Origin: JAKEGK01 sp036507695
Lineage (GTDB): Bacteria; Pseudomonadota; Gammaproteobacteria; SZUA-152
DNA length: 17,972 bases
Reading direction: 5' to 3'
NCBI GenBank assembly: GCA_036507695.1
Contig: DATCIR010000134.1
Location: 1-17,972, forward strand
The notes beneath the pieces are model-generated. The model searched no databases, was not told the DNA's origin, and was given only the letters and a program-made list of their open reading frames with translations. The position numbers and the translations under genes are program-made. This document shows, in pieces, positions 1 to 7,420 of the stretch. Within the stretch, counting starts at the first letter, position 1, and each line of letters starts with the position of its first letter.

Positions 1-20
1 ATTTACATTCAATGAAATTC

Positions 21-84
21 GTCATTGCGGCGGATGCCGGAATCCAGGCATTTATTTCTGGATACCGGTTTACACCGGTATGAC
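21..84. repeat. Dispersed palindromic (REP-like) repeat
   Basis: The outer arms GTCAT (21-25) and ATGAC (80-84) enclose inner arms CCGG + ATCCAG (37-40, 42-47) and CTGGAT + CCGG (58-63, 65-68), giving an imperfect hairpin of about 64 bases. From memory, the GTCAT...GCCGGAATCCAG core is typical of an interspersed palindromic repeat common in beta- and gammaproteobacterial genomes. Only one copy lies in this window, so repetition across the genome is inferred. Confidence 0.55.
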
Positions 85-140
85 AGGGCCTGTGAAAATG
101 CCAATTTATTGTGCATGACTTTCTTAACTAAGTGCCATTC

Positions 141-310
141 GACTCTGACCCCATTTTTGTGCCTTTCGCTCCAGGGGCAAAAGCTATATTATTAGCCATT
201 CCGTAGTAACCGGGGACATCCTCCAAAATGGGGTCAGAGTCAATTTTCACCAGCCCTTGATGTACCGTACCCTGTGCCCGCATAAAAAAAACTGACTCTG
301 ACCCCATTTT
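141..310. repeat. Three copies of GACTCTGACCCCATTTT in mixed orientation
   Basis: Exact copies of GACTCTGACCCCATTTT lie at 141-157 and 294-310 on the plus strand, and the exact reverse complement lies at 225-241. The first two copies form an inverted repeat with a loop of about 67 bases; the second and third form one with a loop of about 52. I recall this motif from around REP-associated tyrosine transposases (IS200-like, RAYT) in proteobacteria, but no transposase gene is present here. Confidence 0.6.
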
Positions 311-344
311 TTAACAACTAATTAAGGAAAACAAGGGAATTCTT

Positions 345-941
345 ATGAAGCATGTGCTGAAACATTATTGCGCGCAAGGGGTCATTGCGATGGTACTGAT
401 GGTGTTCTCTGTCAGCGTGGCGTTTGCCGGGCCACTCGTCAAATTGACAACCAACCTGGGGGACATTGTCATTGAACTCGACGACAAGAAAGCGCCCAAA
501 TCCGTGGCGAATTTTCTCGGCTACGTGAATGACGGTTTTTACAGTGACACGATTTTCCATCGCGTCATCGACGGTTTTATGATCCAGGGCGGCGGCTTCA
601 CGGAGTCCATGGATAAAAAAGGCACCAAAGCGCCCATCGAAAACGAAGCCAGCAACGGCCTGCGCAATGACCGTGGCACGATCGCCATGGCGAGAACCAA
701 TTCGCCGCATTCGGCAACCGCGCAATTCTATATTAACGTGGTTAACAATGATTCTTTGAACTATCGCTCCTCTACTCCCAGCGGCTGGGGATATGCCGTG
801 TTTGGCAAAGTGGTGCAAGGCATGGACGTGGTTGACAAGATACGGAAAATCCCCACCGGCCCGCGCGGGCCGTTTCCCAAGGACGTACCGCAATCACCGG
901 TGGTGATTCAAAGCGCCGCGGTCGTGCAAGCCGCGCCCTAA
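345..941 (+). CDS. Exported peptidyl-prolyl cis-trans isomerase, cyclophilin type
   Basis: This 198-residue protein should catalyse cis-trans isomerisation of proline peptide bonds in the periplasm. Residues 1-28 form a typical Sec signal peptide (basic start, hydrophobic core, AFA before G29). The cyclophilin fold covers about 31-195: FHRVI with catalytic R73, FMIQGGGF (78-85), IAMAR (113-117), SATAQFYIN (123-131) and GWGYAVFGKVVQGMDVVDKI (147-166). Length matches periplasmic PpiA (about 190 residues). The ATG at 345 is preceded by AAGGGA at 333-338. It lies 35 bp before a second cyclophilin that shares most of its motifs, so the pair looks like a duplication in which this copy gained an export signal. 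I left the symbol blank because orthology to E. coli ppiA is not certain. Confidence 0.95.
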   Translation: MKHVLKHYCAQGVIAMVLMVFSVSVAFAGPLVKLTTNLGDIVIELDDKKAPKSVANFLGYVNDGFYSDTIFHRVIDGFMIQGGGFTESMDKKGTKAPIENEASNGLRNDRGTIAMARTNSPHSATAQFYINVVNNDSLNYRSSTPSGWGYAVFGKVVQGMDVVDKIRKIPTGPRGPFPKDVPQSPVVIQSAAVVQAAP

Positions 942-976
942 TCACCAAACTCCAGCCACTTACGGGACCCTACACA

Positions 977-1471
977 ATGATTCGAATGAAAACTTCTTTA
1001 GGCACGATTGATATCGAACTGGACCATAAAAAAGCGCCAAAAACCGCCGCCAATTTCGAACAATACGTCAAGGACGGCTTTTATGATGGCACGATATTTC
1101 ATCGCGTCATTAGTGGTTTCATGATTCAGGGTGGCGGTTTTACACCCGGCATGGCACAAAAACCAACCCGCAGCACCATCGAAAACGAAGCCAATAACGG
1201 CTTGAAAAACGACACCGGCACCATTGCCATGGCGCGCACGCCGGATCCGCACTCGGCCACGGCGCAGTTCTTTATCAATGTGGCGAATAATAATTTTCTG
1301 AATTTCACCGCACCGACCTCCAGTGGCTGGGGCTATTGCGTATTTGGCAAGGTCGTCAACGGTATGGATGTCGTCAACCAAATCAAAGCCCAACCGACCA
1401 CCAGCAAAGCGGGACACCAGGATGTTCCAGTGAAGGACATCGTCATTGAACAGGTTGAAATCGTGGATTAA
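977..1471 (+). CDS. ppiB: Cytoplasmic peptidyl-prolyl cis-trans isomerase B
   Basis: This 164-residue cyclophilin has the same length as E. coli PpiB and closely similar sequence by eye (IENEANNGLKN, SATAQFFIN and GWGYCVFGKVV are all present). R43 in FHRVI is the catalytic arginine. There is no signal peptide, so it should act in the cytoplasm as a folding helper. The Shine-Dalgarno sequence is weak for the ATG at 977, and an in-frame ATG at 986 would also fit. It is followed 24 bp later by lpxH; ppiB-lpxH adjacency is also found in E. coli, which supports the assignment and suggests one operon. Confidence 0.95.
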   Translation: MIRMKTSLGTIDIELDHKKAPKTAANFEQYVKDGFYDGTIFHRVISGFMIQGGGFTPGMAQKPTRSTIENEANNGLKNDTGTIAMARTPDPHSATAQFFINVANNNFLNFTAPTSSGWGYCVFGKVVNGMDVVNQIKAQPTTSKAGHQDVPVKDIVIEQVEIVD

Positions 1472-1495
1472 CGTAAATCCAAGCGCATTAAATCC

Positions 1496-2236
1496 ATGAG
1501 CACATTTTTTATTTCGGATCTGCATCTATCCGGCGAGCGCCCTGAAATAATTCAATTGTTTCTGGAGTTCATGGCAACCCGCGCGCTTCAGTCCGGCGCC
1601 TTGTATATCCTTGGCGACCTGTTCGAAGTGTGGCTGGGGGACGATTTTATCCCGCCCGACGCACACGCCGTGGTAGAAGCATTGCGGAAGTATTCGGCTT
1701 CCGGCCGCCGTCTGTTTGTCATGCACGGTAATCGGGATTTTTTACTGGGCGGACGCTTTGCCGGGCTTACCGGCTGTCAACTGCTGCCGGATCCTTCCAT
1801 CATTGATTTATATGGCGCCAAAACCCTGATCGGTCATGGCGACCTGTTATGCACGGATGATATCGGTTATAGGCAATTCCGCCAACAGGTGCGCAATCCG
1901 CAGTGGCAACACGCCTTTCTGGCTAAATCCATTGCAGAGCGTATCGCGCTTGCCAAACAAGCGCGCCAGGAAAGCAAAAAACAAACCGGCAGCCTGGCAC
2001 AGGAAATCATGGACGCCAATCAACATACCGTGGAACAGGTTATGCTGGAACACAAAGTGAATCAGATGATTCACGGCCATACCCACCGCCCCAAGGTCCA
2101 CAGCTTTACCGTGCAGAATCAGCAACGCACACGCATTGTGCTGGGTGATTGGTATGAACAAGGCAGTCTACTGGAGTGTAACGAACAAGGATGCAAACTG
2201 CAGTCCCTGCCCGAGGAATCCCGGACAGCAACCTGA
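1496..2236 (+). CDS. lpxH: UDP-2,3-diacylglucosamine diphosphatase LpxH
   Basis: LpxH hydrolyses UDP-2,3-diacylglucosamine to lipid X and UMP, the fourth step of lipid A synthesis, at the inner face of the cytoplasmic membrane. The protein has 246 residues (E. coli 240). The calcineurin-like metal ligands fall at the same numbers as in E. coli: D8 and H10 (SDLHLS), D41 (LGDLFE), N79 (HGNRDF), H114 (GHGD), and H195 and H197 (IHGHTHRP). The Shine-Dalgarno sequence is weak, so translation may depend partly on readthrough from ppiB 24 bp upstream. Its presence indicates an outer membrane with LPS and fits a gamma- or betaproteobacterium. Confidence 0.96.
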   Translation: MSTFFISDLHLSGERPEIIQLFLEFMATRALQSGALYILGDLFEVWLGDDFIPPDAHAVVEALRKYSASGRRLFVMHGNRDFLLGGRFAGLTGCQLLPDPSIIDLYGAKTLIGHGDLLCTDDIGYRQFRQQVRNPQWQHAFLAKSIAERIALAKQARQESKKQTGSLAQEIMDANQHTVEQVMLEHKVNQMIHGHTHRPKVHSFTVQNQQRTRIVLGDWYEQGSLLECNEQGCKLQSLPEESRTAT

Positions 2237-2295
2237 TCAACTGATCGGTCAACGGTTAGTTCAGATATACCAGTTCCGATGTACGTTGGCCCCGC

Positions 2296-3084
2296 TTACT
2301 GGCCAGCAGAATACTCTTTGTAATCCGCGGGAAGTTTCAGTTTTTCCTCGTCGAATTTAAAATCGACCCGATAGTCCAGCATGAACCTTAAAAATCCCCG
2401 CTGATCCCATTCCCGCAGCGGTAACCCGGTTTCAAGATGCTTGCCCGCATAATAAATATTTAGCGCCAGATCACAAGCATCTTGCGTTTCCGGCGGCATG
2501 GTATGCACAGTTCTGGCGTGTTCGCCGGCCAAGACCTGGCGATACTCCTGCAATGCTTTAACCACATCCGGCAAGAAGGTTTCCTCCAGGGTAACCGCGT
2601 CATAACAATGTTCACCATTCACATTGTAACGATAATGCGTTGCGGTTCGCCCGCTTACCTTGGGAATCGCGGAACTGGCCTGGGATTGCGCTTCATAGTT
2701 AATTTCGATAGGCGGCTTGCCTTTGATTTCCCAGGGCTTGATCACGAAGATGGTTCGATTGCCATGTGTAACGCTATAAATCGTCTGCTTGCCGCGATCA
2801 AACAACAGATAATCGTCCGGGATACGATCATCGTTCATATAAATATAGCCAGCGTTAACAAACGTCCGGCTGGTGAACAACTCGCCGCCACCCTGTTCCC
2901 GCTCTGAGTAGACTAACAATACACCCAGGTTTTTATCGATCGCGTTATCCGCATTGGCAGCGCCACCGGCGGCAGGCGCCATGGACTCGCAGGCACTTAA
3001 GGTCGCCACAAAACATAAAATCAAGAACCACATACGTTGCGTGTTCATACCATTAAACACCCGCCGCGAAAACCACTGCGTCAT
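2296..3084 (-). CDS. Putative lipoprotein of unknown function
   Basis: I do not recognise this 262-residue family. It has a lipoprotein signal: a hydrophobic stretch at about 18-30, then LSAC with the lipidated cysteine at C32. The mature part is rich in beta-prone segments (VLLVYSE, YIYMNDDRIPDDYLLFDRGKQTIYSV), suggesting a beta-sheet envelope protein. Two further cysteines (in GEHCYD and QDACD) might form a disulfide. The ATG at 3084 overlaps the stop of the upstream gene as ATGA and has AGAGGGA before it, so I kept it although M13 (position 3048) would give a more compact signal peptide. Coupling to the DUF455 gene suggests the two are co-expressed. It converges on lpxH with 59 bp between. 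Confidence 0.8.
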   Translation of the reverse strand: MTQWFSRRVFNGMNTQRMWFLILCFVATLSACESMAPAAGGAANADNAIDKNLGVLLVYSEREQGGGELFTSRTFVNAGYIYMNDDRIPDDYLLFDRGKQTIYSVTHGNRTIFVIKPWEIKGKPPIEINYEAQSQASSAIPKVSGRTATHYRYNVNGEHCYDAVTLEETFLPDVVKALQEYRQVLAGEHARTVHTMPPETQDACDLALNIYYAGKHLETGLPLREWDQRGFLRFMLDYRVDFKFDEEKLKLPADYKEYSAGQ

Positions 3085-3878
3085 AACAATCCCTCTAAGT
3101 ATTGAATTTCCTGCCCGGTAAATCCCGCCGCTTTGCGTGCTTCTCGGTTTAAGGGCGGTGTGACTCTTCCTTTCCCATAGTGTTGCATTAAATCCAGATA
3201 GGTTTTCTCCCGCGGCAATTGGCGCTGATCACAAAAATAGTGAAACCAACGGCTGCCGATTGCCACGTGCCCGACTTCCTCGTCCATAATGACTCTCAGC
3301 ACACCGGCGCTGCGCTGGTCATCAATCAAGGCAAAACGCTCGATCATACCCGGCGTCACATCCAGGCCGCGGGCTTCCATCACCCGTGGCACCAATGCCA
3401 TACGAATCAGCACGTCATGCGCGGTGCGCACCGCCATGTCCCATAAGCCGTTATGGGCTTCAAAATCACCGTACTCATAACCCAGTTGCCGTAGACGTTC
3501 CGCCAGCAACACAAAATGGCGGGCTTCTTCATCGGCAACCGTGAGCCAGTCATTATAGTAATCGATTGGCAAATCCCGAAACCGGTAAACGGCATCCAGC
3601 GCCAGATTGATCGCATTGAATTCGATATGCGTAATTGCATGCAGCAATGCGGCCCGCCCTTCCACCGTGTGAAAGCCGCGCCGGGGCAATTTGCGGGGAT
3701 GGACCAAGATCGGTTTATCGGGTCTGCCGGGCGTGTCAATGGATTCGGACGGTTCTGTGCTTTCGATACGCAGTTGCCCTTCCCGCCAGCATTGTACGAT
3801 GCGGTGGGTTTCTGCAACTTTTTCTCCGGGATCACGCCGCATGATGCAGCGATAGGTTACAGCAAATAAATTTTCCAT
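3081..3878 (-). CDS. DUF455 family ferritin-like diiron protein
   Basis: This 265-residue protein matches the DUF455/COG2833 family, a ferritin-like four-helix group distantly related to the tRNA hydroxylase MiaE; no function is established that I know of. Candidate metal ligands are all present: E86 (HIEFNAINLALDA), E118 and H121 (EEARHF), E168 (RVMEARGLDV), E201 and H204 (EEVGHVAIG). The family signatures HNGLWDMA and TAHDVLIRMALVPR also occur. No signal peptide is seen, so it should be cytoplasmic. The start at 3878 lacks a strong Shine-Dalgarno sequence; M13 at 3842 is an alternative. It lies 81 bp downstream of amrS on the same strand and overlaps the lipoprotein gene by four bases. Confidence 0.9.
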   Translation of the reverse strand: MENLFAVTYRCIMRRDPGEKVAETHRIVQCWREGQLRIESTEPSESIDTPGRPDKPILVHPRKLPRRGFHTVEGRAALLHAITHIEFNAINLALDAVYRFRDLPIDYYNDWLTVADEEARHFVLLAERLRQLGYEYGDFEAHNGLWDMAVRTAHDVLIRMALVPRVMEARGLDVTPGMIERFALIDDQRSAGVLRVIMDEEVGHVAIGSRWFHYFCDQRQLPREKTYLDLMQHYGKGRVTPPLNREARKAAGFTGQEIQYLEGLL

Positions 3879-3959
3879 GTAATCACTAACAACTGATGGA
3901 CGGGCAAGCCATTATGGTGAATCACGGCGAAAGGCGTCAAGCGATTAGAACTATTTCAC

Positions 3960-5054
3960 TCAGGCATAATGAGCAATGCGCACCGGCAGCCGTTTTGCGC
4001 CCCAGGTGCCGGGAGGCCCGGAAAATACCCCGGCACACGATGTGCCGCAAAAACGGCATTTTCCATCATCGGTGAGATTCCAATCGGACAACACATACCA
4101 GTCACGGCCGATCAGTTTTTTATGGCAATGATGGCAATAGGTGCTGTCCGCACCGGGATCATGGATGTTGCCGACATACACATAACGCAATCCCGCCTGC
4201 AATGCGATGTCGCGCGCGCGGGTCAATGTGCTGTGCGGGGTGGGCGGTGTATCCAGCATTTTCCAGTCCGGGTGAAATGCGGAAAAATGCAAGGGCACAT
4301 CCACGCCTAAATGATCACGCACCCATGCCGTCAATTGCTTTATTTCCGCGTCGGAATCATTTTTTTCCGGGATTAATAGCGTCGTTATTTCCAGCCAGGT
4401 CTTGGTGTGGTGCTTGACATACTCCAGCGTATCCAGCACCGGCTGCAAATGACCGCCTGTTAAATGGAAATAAAAATCTTCCGTAAAGGCTTTCAAATCA
4501 ACATTCGCGGCATCCATATACTGGAAAAACTCTTTGCGCGGTTCTTCATTGATATATCCGGCCGTAACCGCCACCGTTTTGATATCCAGCTTTTTGCATT
4601 CCTTGGCGACATCAATGGCGTACTCCATGAATATCACGGGATCGTTGTAGGTGAACGCGACGCTCTGGCAGCCCAGCTCTTTTGCCGCCCGCGCAATCTG
4701 TGCCGGCGAGGCGGCGTCCGCCAGGGTATCCATCTCGCGGGATTTACTCATATCCCAGTTCTGGCAAAACTTGCACGCGAGGTTGCAGCCCGCGGTCCCA
4801 AAGGACAACACCGATGTCCCGGGCAAAAAATGGTTTAAGGGTTTTTTTTCAATGGGATCCACACAGAATCCGCTGGAACGCCCGTAGGTCGTCAGCACAA
4901 TTTCATCCTTGTGACGGACGCGCACAAAACACAGGCCCATTTGCCCTTCTTTCAAATGGCATTCACGCGGGCATAAATCGCATTGCAACCGGCCATCGTC
5001 CAGTTTATGCCAGTATTTGGTTGGAAAATATGGTGGAGGCTGCGTGCTATTCAT
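3960..5054 (-). CDS. amrS: AmmeMemoRadiSam system radical SAM enzyme
   Basis: This 364-residue radical SAM protein resembles pyruvate formate-lyase activating enzymes (COG1180). The 4Fe-4S cluster motif is C90-x3-C94-x2-C97 (AGCNLACKFCQNW). An N-terminal cysteine group (C25, C28, C32, C42) and a C-terminal group (C307, C310, C333, C336, C340) could bind zinc or extra clusters. YVYVGNIHDP at 291-300 is a hallmark of this subfamily. The gene is divergent from the Memo-like and AMMECR1-like genes, so all three components of the set lie together. The substrate is not shown by the sequence; radical modification of a protein or small molecule with the two partners is an inference. Confidence 0.95.
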   Translation of the reverse strand: MNSTQPPPYFPTKYWHKLDDGRLQCDLCPRECHLKEGQMGLCFVRVRHKDEIVLTTYGRSSGFCVDPIEKKPLNHFLPGTSVLSFGTAGCNLACKFCQNWDMSKSREMDTLADAASPAQIARAAKELGCQSVAFTYNDPVIFMEYAIDVAKECKKLDIKTVAVTAGYINEEPRKEFFQYMDAANVDLKAFTEDFYFHLTGGHLQPVLDTLEYVKHHTKTWLEITTLLIPEKNDSDAEIKQLTAWVRDHLGVDVPLHFSAFHPDWKMLDTPPTPHSTLTRARDIALQAGLRYVYVGNIHDPGADSTYCHHCHKKLIGRDWYVLSDWNLTDDGKCRFCGTSCAGVFSGPPGTWGAKRLPVRIAHYA

Positions 5055-5185
5055 AAGTTTACTCGATCACTTTAATTGGCGCTGATCAATGACGACCGGA
5101 AAAATTTCTGTTAAAAAAACTATAATAATAAAAGTATAAGACAAAATATTTCAGGAATAATTGATCTGCGAGGTAAAAAGCGCTA
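5055..5185. promoter_or_regulatory. Divergent intergenic region between amrS and amrB
   Basis: These 131 bases must hold the promoters for amrS (leftward) and amrBA (rightward). The part from 5100 to 5160 is very AT-rich and holds TATAAT at 5122-5127, a perfect -10 hexamer for rightward transcription, but no good -35 lies 16-18 bases upstream. GAGGT at 5170-5174 is a plausible, rather distant ribosome binding site for amrB. I see no clear operator palindrome. Confidence 0.4.
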
Positions 5186-5989
5186 ATGAGTCCGAGCAAA
5201 ATTCGCCCAGCCGCGGTAGCCGGCATGTTTTACCCGGCTGATCCCGCCGAACTACGGAAAATGGTCACGCTTTTGCTGCACGATGCGCATGACATCGTCA
5301 GAGAGATACCGGTAAGCCCACGCGCCATTATCGCGCCCCACGCCGGTTATATCTATTCCGGCCCGGTTGCGGCTCATGCCTACAGTTATATTGAAGCCAT
5401 GAAAGACACCATTTCCACCGTGGTATTAATCGGTCCTTCGCATCGGGTACCGTTATGGGGCCTGGCCACCAGCAGCGCGGATTTTTTTGCCACACCGCTG
5501 GGTAATATCCCCATTAACCGGGCACTCACCGAAAAAATAATCCGGCTTCCTTTTGTGAATGAAATGGATCAGGCCCACGCCATGGAACACAGCCTGGAAG
5601 TACATTTACCCTTTCTGCAACTGACCCTTAATGAATTCAGCCTGGTCCCCATTGTCGCGGGCGAGGCCTCGCCCGAGGACATCAACCAGTTGATTGAAGT
5701 CGCCTGCGCCGCCGACGACACCTTACTGGTCGTCAGTTCCGATTTGAGCCACTACCAGGATTATCAAACGGCGCAACACATGGATCAGGCGACTTGCAAG
5801 GCCATTGAAGCGCTGGACATCCGTGGAGTTGATTCCCAGCACGCCTGTGGTTATATACCGGTACGCGGATTGCTGGCCTATGCCAAACACCATCACCTGC
5901 ATGCCACCACCGTGGATTGCCGGAATTCCGGTGACACGGCAGGCCCCAGAGATCAAGTGGTAGGTTACGGTTCTTATGTCTTTGCCTGA
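5186..5989 (+). CDS. amrB: AmmeMemoRadiSam system protein B (Memo family)
   Basis: This 267-residue protein belongs to the Memo family, which shares its fold with extradiol dioxygenases. The presumed metal or active-site residues are conserved: H52 (APHAGYIYSG), H86 (IGPSHR), H189 (SSDLSHY) and C221 (HACG); human MEMO1 has equivalents at H49, H81, H192 and C244. The N-terminal signature PAAVAGMFYPADP is also typical. No signal peptide is seen. The gene overlaps amrA by 14 bases and is divergent from amrS, so the three products probably act together. The reaction cannot be stated from sequence. Confidence 0.95.
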   Translation: MSPSKIRPAAVAGMFYPADPAELRKMVTLLLHDAHDIVREIPVSPRAIIAPHAGYIYSGPVAAHAYSYIEAMKDTISTVVLIGPSHRVPLWGLATSSADFFATPLGNIPINRALTEKIIRLPFVNEMDQAHAMEHSLEVHLPFLQLTLNEFSLVPIVAGEASPEDINQLIEVACAADDTLLVVSSDLSHYQDYQTAQHMDQATCKAIEALDIRGVDSQHACGYIPVRGLLAYAKHHHLHATTVDCRNSGDTAGPRDQVVGYGSYVFA

Positions 5990-6542
5990 CACTGACCGGC
6001 AAACCCTGCACCAGATTGCCAACGCTTCCATTCGCTATTCACTTGAACACGGTGCTGACACGGAGTACGAACGCACCCTGCACCTCACTGACTATTCGCC
6101 CGCACTGCTTCAAACACGGGCGACCTTCGTTACGCTGCACATGGACGATCAACTGCGCGGTTGTATCGGCACACTGGAAGCGCGTCTACCCTTGACTATT
6201 GATACCGCGCACAATGCCAGAGCCGCTGCTTTTCATGACCCGCGCTTCGCGCCCCTGTCAAAACCGGAGTTTGACCGCTTGCGGATTCATATTTCAATCC
6301 TGGGCATACCCGAAGCCATGACATTCAGCTCGGAGCAGGATTTGATTCGGCAGTTACGGCCAGGCGTAGACGGCCTGATTCTCACCACCGCCGGACGGCG
6401 TGGGACTTTTTTGCCATCGGTGTGGGAATCCTTACCGGCGCCGGATGTATTTCTTGCGCACCTTAAATTAAAAGCAGGATTGCCTACGAGTTACTGGCCG
6501 GCAGATGTGAAAGTTGAGCGTTATACTACAGAGTCGTTTTAA
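5976..6542 (+). CDS. amrA: AmmeMemoRadiSam system protein A (AMMECR1 family)
   Basis: This 188-residue protein is an AMMECR1-domain protein. The hexapeptide LRGCIG, the most conserved element of the family, is at 60-65, followed by NARAAAFHDPRFAPL (80-94), GVDGLILTTAGRRGTFLPSV (130-149) and the C-terminal LKLKAGLPTSYWP (163-175). It should be cytoplasmic. Its start lies inside the end of amrB (14-base overlap), which implies translational coupling in a two-gene operon. AMMECR1 proteins have no proven catalytic activity that I know of; with AmrB and AmrS in the locus, a shared modification pathway is the likely role. Confidence 0.95.
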   Translation: MSLPDTDRQTLHQIANASIRYSLEHGADTEYERTLHLTDYSPALLQTRATFVTLHMDDQLRGCIGTLEARLPLTIDTAHNARAAAFHDPRFAPLSKPEFDRLRIHISILGIPEAMTFSSEQDLIRQLRPGVDGLILTTAGRRGTFLPSVWESLPAPDVFLAHLKLKAGLPTSYWPADVKVERYTTESF

Positions 6543-6556
6543 TACTAACAATTTTA

Positions 6557-6714
6557 GTAACTACTCACCCGTGGGCGGCGCCGGTGTCTCCTGCCGGGGG
6601 ACGCCACAAGTACGTCCCTGTAGGCTCGACTGCGGCCATCCCTGGCCACAGACGCCCCCGGCAGGAGACACCAGCACCGCTTTAACCTATGCTGCACACG
6701 GGGTGAGTAGTTAC
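6557..6714. repeat. Large nested palindrome, MITE-like element
   Basis: The outer arms are GTAACTACTCACCCGTG (6557-6573) and its reverse complement with one extra G (6697-6714). Inside them, GGTGTCTCCTGCCGGGGG (6583-6600) pairs perfectly with the strand at 6655-6672. The whole can fold into a cruciform of about 158 bases with a GC-rich inner stem. Terminal inverted repeats, small size and lack of a gene fit a non-autonomous mobile element; a bidirectional terminator is an alternative. Confidence 0.65.
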
Positions 6715-6776
6715 CAATTTTAATCATCTTGGGGTATTCAGCCCAATCACAGAAGCGATTCAGGGACATACTAAAT

Positions 6777-6911
6777 AACGTCAAAAACAAAGCCTCACGC
6801 CCGTTAGCGGGTGTCGGCGGCAGGGATTTATGCCCTCCGGGTATGCCGCCGTCAAGCCTGTAGTGATATATTCTCGGCGTCCCGCGAACGGACATGAGGC
6901 TTTGTTAACGT
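6777..6911. repeat. Second large imperfect palindrome
   Basis: AACAAAGCCTCA (6786-6797) pairs perfectly with TGAGGCTTTGTT (6895-6906). The stem continues with gaps inward through CCGTT and GCGGG (6801-6811) against CCCGC and AACGG (6881-6891), and outward to ACGT on both sides. A further inner stem pairs CGGCGGCA (6815-6822) with TGCCGCCG (6844-6851). The sequence differs from the palindrome at 6557-6714, so it is a separate element. Confidence 0.6.
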
Positions 6912-6931
6912 ACACATTAGTAGTAACTAAC

Positions 6932-7420
6932 TCACACATAATATCGCGCAAACCAAAAAATCGCGCTGAGCACGAACACTAAACCCAAAACGCGCGGAAC
7001 ATAATCCTGTTTCTTTTTCTCGCGCAGTGATTCCAGCAGTTGGGTTTTGATTTCGCGGTGCCGGATCACTTCGGTGGATTCGGACTTGCGCCGGTCTTCA
7101 CCCCTCCTGGCGTAGCGGGTAGTTTCCGTGCCGTTGTGCGCCGGTTGTTTGAGCCTTCGGTCACCCGCTTCCCGTTCATCTTCCCGCAGGCGGGCGATGC
7201 GCAACTTTTCCCTGTTTTCAGGCAAGTTTAAATCCAATTTCATTGCTTCGGGAATCAGATCTGGCAGATTGCTCAGCGGTTGCCAGGCTAGCTGGTCGGT
7301 GCTGAGCTGGTCGGTTTCGATGATCCGGCCAAGCAGGATAAAGCGGGTAATCTGTCCCGCGGGGAAAGGCCCGCGTATCTCCTTGCCGCGCCGGGTATAC
7401 CAAAGCTGCTTAGTGGACAT
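6932..7420 (-). CDS. GYF_2/DUF4339-like domain protein with C-terminal membrane anchor
   Basis: This 162-residue protein starts with a GYF_2 (DUF4339)-like domain at about 5-58: W7 and Y8, then GPF (17-19), and LAWQPLSNLPDLIP at the end. Such domains usually bind proline-rich peptides. A long, highly charged middle part (about 65-140, many R, E and K) is probably helical. A single membrane segment lies at about 143-159 (VLGLVFVLSAIFWFARY), so it would be tail-anchored with the GYF domain in the cytoplasm. The Shine-Dalgarno sequence is weak. It is the last gene of the chemotaxis cluster, 116 bp after the DUF2802 gene. Role unknown; a scaffold for the array or motor is speculation. Confidence 0.85.
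   Translation of the reverse strand: MSTKQLWYTRRGKEIRGPFPAGQITRFILLGRIIETDQLSTDQLAWQPLSNLPDLIPEAMKLDLNLPENREKLRIARLREDEREAGDRRLKQPAHNGTETTRYARRGEDRRKSESTEVIRHREIKTQLLESLREKKKQDYVPRVLGLVFVLSAIFWFARYYV

Larger units (their letters stand above)
1..344. other. Non-coding, repeat-rich region upstream of the first cyclophilin gene
   Basis: No convincing gene is seen in these 344 bases. They hold a palindromic repeat near 21-84 and three copies of a 17-base motif at 141-157, 225-241 (inverted) and 294-310, described separately. Apart from these and the ribosome binding site just before 345, I see no clear promoter or terminator. The concentration of short inverted motifs suggests remnants of a small mobile or REP-type element without its transposase. 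Confidence 0.6.
6543..6931. other. Intergenic region filled by two large palindromic elements
   Basis: This region lies between convergent genes and contains no convincing gene; short open frames inside it simply follow the inverted repeats. It separates the amr genes from the flagellar/chemotaxis cluster. A degenerate third copy of the first element's end (AGTAACTAACTCAC, 6922-6935) overlaps the stop codon of the next gene. Either hairpin could also end transcription from both sides. Confidence 0.6.

Noticed and set aside
1..344. An IS200/RAYT transposase gene
   Set aside because: Only terminal-like motifs are present; no open frame with HUH or catalytic tyrosine motifs fits in the space.
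6514..6895. Open frames inside the palindromes as genes
   Set aside because: They follow inverted repeats, are composed of repeat-derived sequence and have no ribosome binding site or family match.
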